A stretch of 64,000 nt of DNA from Pectinatus cerevisiiphilus (GTDB lineage Bacteria; Bacillota; Negativicutes; Selenomonadales; Selenomonadaceae), in NCBI RefSeq assembly GCF_004341685.1, contig NZ_SMAA01000012.1:1-64000 (forward strand), in the 5' to 3' direction. Both the position numbers and the translations under genes were made by a program. A model generated the notes under the pieces. That model did no database searches. It saw only the letters and a program-made list of their open reading frames with translations, and had not been told where the DNA came from. This document shows, piece after piece, positions 54,714 to 63,301 of this stretch (position 1 is its first letter; the number at the start of each line of letters is the position of its first letter).

Positions 54714-55858
54714 ACAATATGAAATTAATGCAGGGAAATGAAGCCTGTGCAGCCGGCGCTATCGCAGCCGGTGTAAGATTTTTTGGTGGCTACCCGATAA
54801 CACCTTCCACGGAAATAGCAGAAACAATGGCTAAGGTATTGCCTTCTGTAGATGGTTGTTTTGTGCAAATGGAAGATGAAATAGGTGGTATGGGAGTAGT
54901 GCTGGGAGCTTCCCTTGCTGGTAAAAAAGTTTTAACGGCCACTTCCGGGCCGGGATTTTCTCTCAAACAGGAACTGATCGGTTATGCTGCCTGTGCGGAA
55001 ATACCGGTAGTCATTGTAAATGTCCAAAGAGTAGGCCCTTCTACCGGGCAACCGACTTCACCTGCGCAAGGTGATGTTATGCAGGCTCGCTGGGGGACAC
55101 ACGGTGACCACCCGATGATTGCCCTTTCACCATGGACTGTCAGGGAAACTTTCGATGCTACCGTGATGGCTGTCAATTATGCAGAAAGATTTCGCACACC
55201 TGTAATTTTGCTGATGGATGAAATAGTTGGTCATCTAAGAGAAAACATAGAATTGCCGAAAAGTGACGAGCTTAATATTTATCCGCGCCGCCGGCCTTCT
55301 AAGACACGTGCCCAGGGCTATGAACCATATGCACCTGAAAAAGACCTCGTCCCTAATCCTGCTGATTTTGGCACTGGCTATCATATACATGTTACGGGAC
55401 TTGTCCATGATTATACTGGATTCCCGTCAGGCAGTCCGGCTGTGACGGAAGAATTCATTGATAGGCTGCATAAGAAAATTGCCATTGCCCAAGATGAAAT
55501 AACCCATTATGATGAATTCTTTATGGATGATGCGGAATATGCAGTGCTTTCCTATGGTGGTGTTGCCCGTACTGCTTATGAAGCAGTACGCCAGGCACGG
55601 GAAAAAGGAATTAAAGTCGGGATGATACGCTTGATGACAATCTGGCCATTCGCTGATAAAGTAATCCGCAGAAATGCCGAAAAATTAAAGGGCATTCTGG
55701 TGCCAGAACTTAATTATGGTCAGTTAAAATATGAAGTAGAAAGAGCTGCTGCCGGAAAATGTCCGGTAAAACTGCTCGCTAAGTACAATACAGAAATATT
55801 TACGCCAAGTGAAATATTAAAAGCAATTGAAAATCTTGAAGGGGGCAGAATTTTATGA
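54710..55858 (+). CDS. korA: 2-oxoacid:ferredoxin oxidoreductase alpha subunit
   Basis: 382-aa subunit with the pyrimidine-binding and transketolase C-terminal-like domains. It starts with MQGNEACAAGAIAAGVRFFGGYPITPSTE-type sequence (key residues at 8-35), the hallmark of KorA. TSGPGFSLKQELIGYA and VGPSTGQPTSPAQGD follow. The domain order and lack of a fused gamma part fit 2-oxoglutarate-type enzymes, which make succinyl-CoA or run in reverse. A branched-chain oxoacid enzyme is an alternative. ATGA overlap with korD and korB. Confidence 0.92.
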   Translation: MNNMKLMQGNEACAAGAIAAGVRFFGGYPITPSTEIAETMAKVLPSVDGCFVQMEDEIGGMGVVLGASLAGKKVLTATSGPGFSLKQELIGYAACAEIPVVIVNVQRVGPSTGQPTSPAQGDVMQARWGTHGDHPMIALSPWTVRETFDATVMAVNYAERFRTPVILLMDEIVGHLRENIELPKSDELNIYPRRRPSKTRAQGYEPYAPEKDLVPNPADFGTGYHIHVTGLVHDYTGFPSGSPAVTEEFIDRLHKKIAIAQDEITHYDEFFMDDAEYAVLSYGGVARTAYEAVRQAREKGIKVGMIRLMTIWPFADKVIRRNAEKLKGILVPELNYGQLKYEVERAAAGKCPVKLLAKYNTEIFTPSEILKAIENLEGGRIL

Positions 55859-56679
55859 AAGAACGTACTTATGAAAAATATTTTCGGCAAAATCGCCTGC
55901 CCCATATCTGGTGCCCTGGCTGTGGCAACGGTATAGCAATGAAGGCAATTGTCTTGGCTGTAGAAAAACAAAAACTGCCGCGTGACAAAACTATTATCGT
56001 CTCAGGCATAGGCTGCTCGTCCAGAGCCTCTGGCTATATGGATTTTGATACCCTGCATACCGCGCACGGCCGTGCTATTCCTTTTGCTACAGGTATAAAG
56101 CTCGCTAATCCAGAGTTGAACGTCATTGTCATAACTGGTGATGGAGATTGCACCGCCATAGGCGGCAACCATTTCATCCATGGGGCGCGCCGTAATATAG
56201 ATCTCACCGTGGTATTGTTCAACAATACTATTTACGGCATGACTGGTGGACAGGCTTCACCGATGACACCATTGCATAAAAAGGCAACGACAGCTCCTTA
56301 CGGCAGCGTGGATCGTCCTTTTGATGCCTGTAAATTGGCACAGGCGGCGGGTGCTTCCTATGTTGCACGCAGTACGGCATTCCATGTTCAGCATCTGACC
56401 AGTATGATAGCAGAAGGTATAGCCTGCAAAGGATTTTCCTTTATTGAAGCATTAGTTCAGTGTCCGACTGCCTATGGCCGCAAAAACAAAATGCCAGATC
56501 CATCAGAAATGATGAAATGGATGAGAGATAATGCGGTAATGAAAGCAGCATGGGATAAGCTGCCAGAAGATAAAAGAACGGACAAATTCCCCATAGGTGT
56601 ATTTCATGAACAGCAAACTGTTGAATATACAAAAGCTTATCGTGAAGTTATTGAGCTTGCACAAGGGGGCAGAAAATAA
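55855..56679 (+). CDS. korB: 2-oxoacid:ferredoxin oxidoreductase beta subunit
   Basis: 274-aa TPP-binding subunit. WCPGCGNGIAMKAI is near residue 16, and the TPP motif runs from GDGDCTAIGG to VVLFNN (about 101-125). GMTGGQASPMT follows. Overlaps korA by 4 bases and korC by 1. Confidence 0.93.
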   Translation: MKERTYEKYFRQNRLPHIWCPGCGNGIAMKAIVLAVEKQKLPRDKTIIVSGIGCSSRASGYMDFDTLHTAHGRAIPFATGIKLANPELNVIVITGDGDCTAIGGNHFIHGARRNIDLTVVLFNNTIYGMTGGQASPMTPLHKKATTAPYGSVDRPFDACKLAQAAGASYVARSTAFHVQHLTSMIAEGIACKGFSFIEALVQCPTAYGRKNKMPDPSEMMKWMRDNAVMKAAWDKLPEDKRTDKFPIGVFHEQQTVEYTKAYREVIELAQGGRK

Positions 56680-57200
56680 TGAAACAATTGCGTTTATCCG
56701 GGTCTGGCGGACAAGGCGTTATCACCGCCGCCATTATTTTTGCTGAAGCTGCCATGAGCGAAGGCAGACAAGTAGTCCAATCACAGTCCTATGGACCTGA
56801 AGCACGTGGTGGTGCCTCAAAAGCAGAAGTAATTATTGACGATAAGCCAATATATCATCCGAAAATTATAAAACCGGATATTGTCTTATCTTTAACCCAG
56901 AAGGCTGCCGATAAATATTATAAAGATCTTGATGAAAAAACAGGACTTTTAGTTGTAGACGAAGATCTTGTACCGGATATTCCAGATTTTCCTAATGTGA
57001 TAAAGGTACCGGTCACACGTATTGCTTCCGAACAGGTTGGCAAAATGTTATTTACAAACATCGTAGCATTGGGTGTGTTGGTTAAACTTTCTAAGCTCAT
57101 TTCTTTTGCAAGTGCAGAAGCATCCGTAAAAAAGCGTGTACCACCGCATACAATAGAACAAAATATAAAAGCATTAAAACTAGGTTATGATGCTGTCTGA
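56679..57200 (+). CDS. korC: 2-oxoacid:ferredoxin oxidoreductase gamma subunit
   Basis: 173-aa subunit with the family start RLSGSGGQGVITAAIIFAEA and QSYGPEARGGASKAEVI. It completes the four-subunit KorDABC complex. A long palindrome follows the gene. Confidence 0.92.
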   Translation: MKQLRLSGSGGQGVITAAIIFAEAAMSEGRQVVQSQSYGPEARGGASKAEVIIDDKPIYHPKIIKPDIVLSLTQKAADKYYKDLDEKTGLLVVDEDLVPDIPDFPNVIKVPVTRIASEQVGKMLFTNIVALGVLVKLSKLISFASAEASVKKRVPPHTIEQNIKALKLGYDAV

Positions 57201-57236
57201 ATTATATTTTTATTCGTTTCCATAATATATAGATCA

Positions 57237-57280
57237 CCTAAAGAAGGCACGGGCCAATTTCGGTCCGTGCCTTCTTTAGG
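57237..57280. terminator. Long palindrome after korC
   Basis: A 19-bp stem (left arm 57237-57255, right arm 57262-57280) with one G-T pair and a 6-base loop. No T-run is attached, so it may terminate weakly, protect the mRNA or have another role. Confidence 0.5.
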
Positions 57281-57299
57281 CATAAGAATATGGCGGTAC

Positions 57300-57328
57300 T
57301 TGTTACATCTTTAATTTTTATATATAAT
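57300..57328 (+). promoter_or_regulatory. Promoter of ung
   Basis: TTGTTA (57300-57305) and TATAAT (57323-57328) with 17-base spacing, 36 bases before the ung start. Confidence 0.65.
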
Positions 57329-57364
57329 AATAGTAATTAAAGCTTATTAGGAGTAGCGGTAATT

Positions 57365-58048
57365 ATGCAGATTTTTAAAAATGACTGGAATGAATATCTG
57401 GCAGCTGAACTGAAAGAGGACTATTATTTAAAGCTCAGAGATTTTTTAAAAGAAGAATACAAGACAAAAATTATCTATCCGAGTATGTACGATATTTTCA
57501 ATGCCTTGCATTACACGAGTTATCATGAGTGCAAAGTCGTTATTCTGGGACAGGATCCATACCACGGCCCAGGACAGGCACATGGGCTAAGCTTTTCTGT
57601 AAAACCGGGTGTGAAAGCACCGCCGTCACTTGTAAATATATTCAAGGAATTACAGGAAGACCTCGGTTGTAAAATACCCAATAACGGTTGCTTAAAAACG
57701 TGGGCGGAACAAGGTGTACTGCTTTTAAATACTGTTTTAACCGTCCGTGAACATCAGGCTAATTCACATAAGGGGATCGGTTGGGAAACCTTTACAGACA
57801 AGGTGATTTCTCTTTTAAATGAACGGGAAAAGCCGGTTGCTTTTATCCTTTGGGGTGGCCCTGCGCGGCGTAAAAAAGTAATGATCACAAACCCGCAGCA
57901 TTTTATAGTAGAATCAGCACACCCTAGTCCTTTATCCGCATCCCATGGATTTTTCGGCAGTAGGCCTTTTTCAAAGGTGAATGATTTTCTGCGCAGCACA
58001 GGACAAACACCTATTGACTGGCAAATTCCAGATTTACCTGCTGAATAA
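57365..58048 (+). CDS. ung: Uracil-DNA glycosylase
   Basis: Removes uracil from DNA, 227 aa. The water-activating loop [16 protein letters not shown] carries Asp64, and the DNA-intercalation loop [13 protein letters not shown] is near residue 188. Family 1 UDG, full length. The ATG follows TAGGAG. Confidence 0.96.
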   Translation: MQIFKNDWNEYLAAELKEDYYLKLRDFLKEEYKTKIIYPSMYDIFNALHYTSYHECKVVILGQDPYHGPGQAHGLSFSVKPGVKAPPSLVNIFKELQEDLGCKIPNNGCLKTWAEQGVLLLNTVLTVREHQANSHKGIGWETFTDKVISLLNEREKPVAFILWGGPARRKKVMITNPQHFIVESAHPSPLSASHGFFGSRPFSKVNDFLRSTGQTPIDWQIPDLPAE

Positions 58049-58193
58049 ATTGTTTATGGCGGTGAATTTTGTGAAGAATCCGCATAAATTAGTTAAATCT
58101 AATGTATAATAGGACAAGAATTATTGCTGCAAAACATTTTTCATAGCATAGCCGTTTGGCATTATATATTATAAAAATAAAGGAGAACTTTTT

Positions 58194-58847
58194 TTGCGAT
58201 TACGTAGAAGGCCATGGATAGCGGATGCTATTCTGGAATTTAAAGATTTTGTATTTTTGAAAGATGCATTTGAGCCGGCAACTTTAAAAGGAAAATGGTC
58301 TGAACTGTTTCCAACTAAAGCACCGCTTTATGTCGAGCTGGGTACGGGCAAAGGGCGCTTTATCAATCAGGCGGCCTTGAAACATCCGGAAATTAATTTT
58401 CTCGGAATTGAACTCCAACAGGATATCATTTATTATGCAGCACAAAAGACAGCTGCGGCAAATTTAAAAAATGTCCGTTTTGCTGTTTTTGACATAAATA
58501 GTATAGAAGATTTATTTGCTGCTGGTGAGGTAAAAAGATTTTACATAAATTTCTGTGACCCATGGCCCAAAAAAAGGCATGCCAAGAGGCGGTTGACCCA
58601 TATATCTTTTTTGGAAAAATATCGTAAGCTATTATCTCCAGACGGGGAACTGTTTTTTAAGACAGATAATAGGCCGTTATTTGATTTTTCACTTGAACAG
58701 TTTGCCGAAGCCGGTTGTAAGATAAAAGCGGTTACTTATGATCTTCATGCAGAAGGCTGTCTCCGGGAGGACTTTATGACAGAATATGAAGAGAAATTCA
58801 GTGGATTTGGTGAGAAAATTAATCGTTGCGAGGTCACATTCCCTTGA
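58194..58847 (+). CDS. trmB: tRNA (guanine-N7)-methyltransferase
   Basis: Makes m7G46 in tRNA, 217 aa. SAM motif VELGTGKGRFI near residue 47, FLGIELQQDIIYYA next, and the substrate motif NFCDPWPKKRHAKRR near 122. TFEYE-like end (MTEYEEKF). The TTG at 58194 follows AAGGAG. Its stop overlaps the TTG of the SEDS gene (TTGA). Confidence 0.95.
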   Translation: MRLRRRPWIADAILEFKDFVFLKDAFEPATLKGKWSELFPTKAPLYVELGTGKGRFINQAALKHPEINFLGIELQQDIIYYAAQKTAAANLKNVRFAVFDINSIEDLFAAGEVKRFYINFCDPWPKKRHAKRRLTHISFLEKYRKLLSPDGELFFKTDNRPLFDFSLEQFAEAGCKIKAVTYDLHAEGCLREDFMTEYEEKFSGFGEKINRCEVTFP

Positions 58848-60037
58848 ATATGTCAGCAAAGAAAAAATTTTGGCTTAATGATATGGAAGCCGTCTTCATG
58901 ATTATGCTGGTGCTCATGATAATTGGCACTATAAACGTTTTCAGTGCTAGTTTTATAACAGCGGAAATGAATTTTGACAATCCATATTTCTTCCTTATCA
59001 GGCATTTGATAAGTATTGCAGTAGGTATTGTTGTTTTTTTATGCGCGGTGAATTTTGATTATCACAGGTTGCGTACATTTGTTCCTTTTTTACTGGGCTT
59101 TACGATACTTTCGCTCATATTGGTATTGATCACAGGCGTGAGTGTCAATGGTGCCAAGAGATGGATAGGCCTTGGCTTTATGCAGTATCAGCCATCGGAA
59201 ATTGCAAAAATCGTCTGTATCATTATGACAGCGTCTTTTTTAGGGGCAAAAATTGATAAAAAACGTTCTATTTCGTTGGCAAACAGAACGTTTGGTATGG
59301 CTGTATTTATGGCAGCATTGGTGGAACTTGAACCTGATATGGGGACGGCTGTTCTTATTGGCGGCATACCAGTGCTGCTGCATTTTATAGCAGGTATGAA
59401 AACAAAATGGATAAGCTATGCTGCACTTGGTCTCGCAGCCCTTTTTATTCTCCTTGTCACTTTCCAATCATATCGGCTTGACCGTATAAAAAGCTGGTAT
59501 GATCCTTGGTCGCAAGCACAGGGGTTTGGTTATCAGACTGTGCAATCATTATCGGCTATTGGTTCTGGTGGTTTTTGGGGAATGGGGCTTGGCAAGGGTG
59601 TCAGCAAATATTCTTATTTACCGGAAGCACATACAGATTTTGCTTTTGCAGTTTTCAGTCAGGAAAATGGTTTGCTCGCAGTAATATTTGTCTTTTTCCT
59701 CTATGCTATGTTGGCGATGTACTGTGGAAAAATAGCCAAACATGCCAGTGAGGGTTTCGGTAAAATGTTGGCCTGCGGTATTATGCTGCTCATTGTCGGT
59801 CAGGCAGTGGCTAATTTATATATGGTAATTGGTTTGTTGCCCGTTGTTGGTGTACCTCTTCCTTTTATAAGTTATGGTGGCACATCGCTCATTTTGAATA
59901 TGGCAAGCATTGGTGTTTTAATTAATATTGGCAGATATACCAAGAATTCATCTTCGCAAAAGCAGTTAAATGATACCGTTATAGTAAAGGCGGCTCCTGT
60001 ATTTTCACGACGCAAGCCACTGCATAGATTAAAATGA
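58844..60037 (+). CDS. SEDS-family glycosyltransferase (FtsW/RodA)
   Basis: Integral membrane peptidoglycan polymerase or lipid II handling protein, 397 aa, about ten helices. Conserved parts: NGAKRWIGLGFMQYQPSEIAK (read in two halves at about 95-115), EPDMGTA near 162, the large extracytoplasmic loop with SWYDPWSQAQGFGYQ, and LPFISYGGTS near 348. It could be FtsW (division) or RodA (elongation); sequence alone does not decide, and no ftsZ or mreB neighbours are present. The TTG at 58844 overlaps the trmB stop and follows GAGGT. Confidence 0.9.
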   Translation: MNMSAKKKFWLNDMEAVFMIMLVLMIIGTINVFSASFITAEMNFDNPYFFLIRHLISIAVGIVVFLCAVNFDYHRLRTFVPFLLGFTILSLILVLITGVSVNGAKRWIGLGFMQYQPSEIAKIVCIIMTASFLGAKIDKKRSISLANRTFGMAVFMAALVELEPDMGTAVLIGGIPVLLHFIAGMKTKWISYAALGLAALFILLVTFQSYRLDRIKSWYDPWSQAQGFGYQTVQSLSAIGSGGFWGMGLGKGVSKYSYLPEAHTDFAFAVFSQENGLLAVIFVFFLYAMLAMYCGKIAKHASEGFGKMLACGIMLLIVGQAVANLYMVIGLLPVVGVPLPFISYGGTSLILNMASIGVLINIGRYTKNSSSQKQLNDTVIVKAAPVFSRRKPLHRLK

Positions 60038-60052
60038 ATAAAATTATACTAC

Positions 60053-60086
60053 AAAAAAGAGCAGCGCCGCAGCGCTGCTCTTTTTT
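60053..60086. terminator. Bidirectional terminator between the SEDS gene and mdh
   Basis: A perfect 15-bp stem, AAAAAAGAGCAGCGC with its complement, and a 4-base loop. T-runs occur on both strands. Confidence 0.92.
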
Positions 60087-60098
60087 GGGTAATATATT

Positions 60099-61031
60099 TT
60101 ATTTCAAAGCGTCTTTTAATTTTGCGTTAGTATCTTTAGCGCTGTCTACACTGCTTTGGAACATTGCCTTTTCTTTTGCGTTAAGAGGCAGTTCAAGAAT
60201 CTTTTTAACACCGTTTTTACCGAGAACGACAGGAACACCGGCGCAAACATCTTTTTCACCATATTCACCGTCAAGTAAAGCAATGCAAGATAGAGTTTTT
60301 CCTGTATCTTTAGCTATTGCTTCTGCTATTGTAGCTGCTGTAGTACCAGGAGCATACCATGCAGATGTACCCAGTAACTTAGTAAGTGTACCACCACCAA
60401 CCTGTGTAGCATGTTCGATTTCAGCAAGTTTTTCTGCTGAGAGATATTCAGTTACAGGAACACCTTTGTAGGTAGCTGAACGTGTAAGAGGAACCATCAA
60501 ATCACCATGAGCACCAATAACCATAGCATCAACATCGCCTACTGGACAGCCAATAGCTTTTGCTAAATAGTATTCAAAACGGCTTCCGTCTAAGAGTCCG
60601 CTCATGCCGATTACGCGTTCACGCGGCAGACCGCTGTTTTTCAGTGCAAGATATGTGAGCGTATCTACAGGGTTGGAAATAATAATGAAAATAGCGTTAG
60701 GTGAATGCTTTAAAGCTTCATCCATAACGGATTTCACAATCTTGGAGTTAACACCGATAAGGTCAGTACGACTCATACCAGGTTTACGAGGAATACCAGA
60801 TGTTATTATAACTATGTTAGAGTTTTCAGTTTTGGAATAATCATTAGTGACGCCGACGATTCTTGTATCAATATGCATCATTTTTGCAGTCTGCATCATG
60901 TCCATTGCTTTACCTTCAGCAACGCCTTCTTTGATGTCAAGTAATACAACTTCATCAGCAAAGTTTTTTAAAGCCAATACGTTAGCAGCGGTAGCACCTA
61001 CGTTACCAGCGCCAATAACAGAAATCTTCAT
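60099..61031 (-). CDS. mdh: Malate dehydrogenase
   Basis: NAD-dependent interconversion of malate and oxaloacetate, 310 aa, LDH-like type. The Rossmann start is KISVIGAGNVGATAANVLA. The substrate-specificity loop reads GIPRKPGMSR, whose Arg marks malate rather than lactate. The catalytic His lies in VIGAHGDLMVP. The ATG at 61031 follows AGGAGG; the longer frame is upstream leader. Together with argininosuccinate lyase-derived fumarate and Kor it fits a branched, partly reductive TCA path. Confidence 0.93.
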   Translation of the reverse strand: MKISVIGAGNVGATAANVLALKNFADEVVLLDIKEGVAEGKAMDMMQTAKMMHIDTRIVGVTNDYSKTENSNIVIITSGIPRKPGMSRTDLIGVNSKIVKSVMDEALKHSPNAIFIIISNPVDTLTYLALKNSGLPRERVIGMSGLLDGSRFEYYLAKAIGCPVGDVDAMVIGAHGDLMVPLTRSATYKGVPVTEYLSAEKLAEIEHATQVGGGTLTKLLGTSAWYAPGTTAATIAEAIAKDTGKTLSCIALLDGEYGEKDVCAGVPVVLGKNGVKKILELPLNAKEKAMFQSSVDSAKDTNAKLKDALK

Positions 61032-61242
61032 ATTAAGAGTCCTCCTCAAATTTTGGGATTTAAATTCAGCCTTACTAAAAGTATAATACAATAGTAGTTA
61101 TAAGTAAAGCGCTTTGTTTATTAAACAATAAAAATAACATATAATATATTTATAAAAAATATAAAAAAATTTTATAAATATAAGTCATCTACTTTATCTT
61201 CAAAGATGATTTTATCTATGTACGTAACTTAAATTATACCGT

Positions 61243-61283
61243 AAAAAATAAGACTGCCCCTGATCGCCAGAGACAGTCTTATT
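61243..61283 (-). terminator. Terminator of serA
   Basis: AATAAGACTG with CAGTCTTATT plus an inner helix, and on the minus strand a T-run after the stem. It lies just past the serA stop. Confidence 0.82.
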
Positions 61284-61295
61284 ATGCTGGGAAAC

Positions 61296-62879
61296 TTAAA
61301 TCGTATAGAAATTTACTAATTTGGCATCAAAGATACCATCTATTTTAGAAACTTGGTCGATTATATCCTGTGTAATATCATCATCTATTGTCAATACCAT
61401 TATGCTGGTGCCGGCAATAGATGTTTTACCTACCTGCATACCGGAGATGTTTATGTTGTATTTAGCCAGCAGTGAACCAACCAGACCTATCATGCCGGGG
61501 CGGTTAATATGCGGGCAAATTAAGATTCTGGCATGCGGGTCAACATCTACACGATGCTGATTTATAGCGACGATGCGTCCTTCTGTGCCAAAGAGTGTTC
61601 CTTGGACAGATTGTTCTCCCGTCGGTGTTTTTAAAGTTACGGTTATAAGGTTAGCAAAATTAGCGACATCTTTATTTTTGATTTCCTGTATTTTTATGTT
61701 GCGCTGTTTTGCCATTGAAGGGGCATTTACATAATTGACCGCTGTCTGCAAAATAGGATTGAGCATCCCCTTTATGACAGCTATAGTCATCATTTTCGTG
61801 TCTATGTCGGCAATTTCGCCATTATATTGTACTGTTAAGCTTTGGATAGGGCCGTCCGATAAAGACTGTACTGTGCAGCCCAGTCTTTCTGACAGGGCCA
61901 GGTACGGTCTGATCTTGCCCATCGTTTCAGCGGAAACAGGTGCCATATTAACAGCGGTAGAAACTGGTTCACCTTTCAAGGCAGCAGCTACGCCGTGCGA
62001 AGCATCTATCGCAACACCAATCTGGGCTTCAACGGTTGAAGCACCAAGATGAGGGGTTAAGACGATGTTAGGAGCAGAAGCAAGGGGGTTGTCCGGTGAT
62101 AATGGTTCTGATGTAAATACATCAATCGCTGCCGCAGCAACCTGTCCTGATTTCAAGGCAGCAGCTAAGTCAGCTTCATTGATAATACCACCGCGGGCGC
62201 AATTTACAAGTCTTACACCTTTTTTCATCTGGGCAATATTATCTTTGTTCAACATGTCTTTTGTCTGCGGCGTCAAAGGCATATGCACAGTTATGAAATC
62301 TGCATTTTTTATGACATCGCCCAAAGAACCTGTTTTCACACCTAAGGCTTGTGCCCGGTCTTCGTTCAAATAAGGATCATAAGCGATGATGTTCATATCA
62401 AAAGCCATCGCTCTTTTGGCCACGCCGGAACCTATACGGCCCAAGCCGATAATTCCCAATGTCTTGCCACGCAGTTCAACGCCGACATATTTTTTTCTGT
62501 TCCATTCACCTTTATGCAGTGTTTCGTTGGCAATAGGAATCATACGGCTCATGGAAAGCATCATGGCCATGGTATGTTCAGTAGCTGCAATCGTATTTCC
62601 TTCAGGTGCGTTGAGCACGATAATGCCACGTTCAGTGGCAGCCGTAATATCTATGTTATCGGTACCGACACCTGCGCGGCCGATGACTTTCAGTTTTGCC
62701 GCCTTGCTAATAACTTCTTTTGTTACTTTGGAGGCACTGCGAACAATAATTCCATCAAATTCCGGTATTATCTTTAGTAATTCTTCCGCTGGTAACTTGT
62801 CTTTGACAACTACATCGAAATCGCCTTGCAATATGTCAACTGCTTTTGGCGATACACCGTCAGCAACTAAAACTTTCAT
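61296..62879 (-). CDS. serA: D-3-phosphoglycerate dehydrogenase
   Basis: First step of serine synthesis, 527 aa. The NAD domain has GIIGLGRIGSGVAKRA; catalytic residues lie in NCARGGIINEADL (Arg) and LTPHLGAST (His). Then come the allosteric substrate-binding domain (about 320-445) and a C-terminal ACT domain (about 453-527: ILICPHINRPGMIGLVGSLL), which usually senses serine. The ATG at 62879 begins the conserved KVLVADG; the frame upstream is non-coding leader. Confidence 0.95.
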   Translation of the reverse strand: MKVLVADGVSPKAVDILQGDFDVVVKDKLPAEELLKIIPEFDGIIVRSASKVTKEVISKAAKLKVIGRAGVGTDNIDITAATERGIIVLNAPEGNTIAATEHTMAMMLSMSRMIPIANETLHKGEWNRKKYVGVELRGKTLGIIGLGRIGSGVAKRAMAFDMNIIAYDPYLNEDRAQALGVKTGSLGDVIKNADFITVHMPLTPQTKDMLNKDNIAQMKKGVRLVNCARGGIINEADLAAALKSGQVAAAAIDVFTSEPLSPDNPLASAPNIVLTPHLGASTVEAQIGVAIDASHGVAAALKGEPVSTAVNMAPVSAETMGKIRPYLALSERLGCTVQSLSDGPIQSLTVQYNGEIADIDTKMMTIAVIKGMLNPILQTAVNYVNAPSMAKQRNIKIQEIKNKDVANFANLITVTLKTPTGEQSVQGTLFGTEGRIVAINQHRVDVDPHARILICPHINRPGMIGLVGSLLAKYNINISGMQVGKTSIAGTSIMVLTIDDDITQDIIDQVSKIDGIFDAKLVNFYTI

Positions 62880-62954
62880 TATAATATCCAGTCTCCCTTT
62901 TGTGAAATAAAAATTTACTTTTATATTTATATGTAAATAAGTATACACTTAAGT

Positions 62955-62984
62955 ATTTTAGTTTATCAATATTATATGCGTCAA
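62955..62984 (-). promoter_or_regulatory. Probable promoter of serA
   Basis: TTGACG (62979-62984) and TAAAAT (62955-62960) on the minus strand with 18-base spacing, about 75 bases before serA. Confidence 0.5.
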
Positions 62985-63099
62985 GTAAAAATTTTACTTA
63001 TATGTCGAATATGAAAAGATTTTTGTTTAAAATATATTTTGTTTACAGTAAATTAGACAGTAAAAAACACAAGTATGAACGCTATTGTTTATCCGTGCG

Positions 63100-63241
63100 C
63101 TATTATAAGTTATGCTATAATAGATTTTAAATTTATGTTATAAAATTATCTTATTATGCCTTATTATGCATAAAATTTAACAGGAAAATTTTTTTTGCCT
63201 ATTATTTGCCTATTATAAGACACAAATATCTGCTATAATAA
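63100..63241 (+). promoter_or_regulatory. Repeat-rich control region upstream of the TolC-family gene
   Basis: Part of a 422-base divergent gap with no gene. It holds a perfect dyad CTATTATA-N8-TATAATAG (63100-63123), a related dyad with longer spacing (63210-63240), a tandem CTTATTATGC pair (63150-63169) and a tandem TTTGCCTATTA pair (63194-63215). A TATAAT at 63234-63239 is the likely -10 box and lies within the second dyad. These look like regulator sites. Confidence 0.5.
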
Positions 63242-63301
63242 TTCGCGATATTTGATGAAAATAAGATAAAAGATTTAATCTCATATCAGAGAAGGAGCAT
63301 T

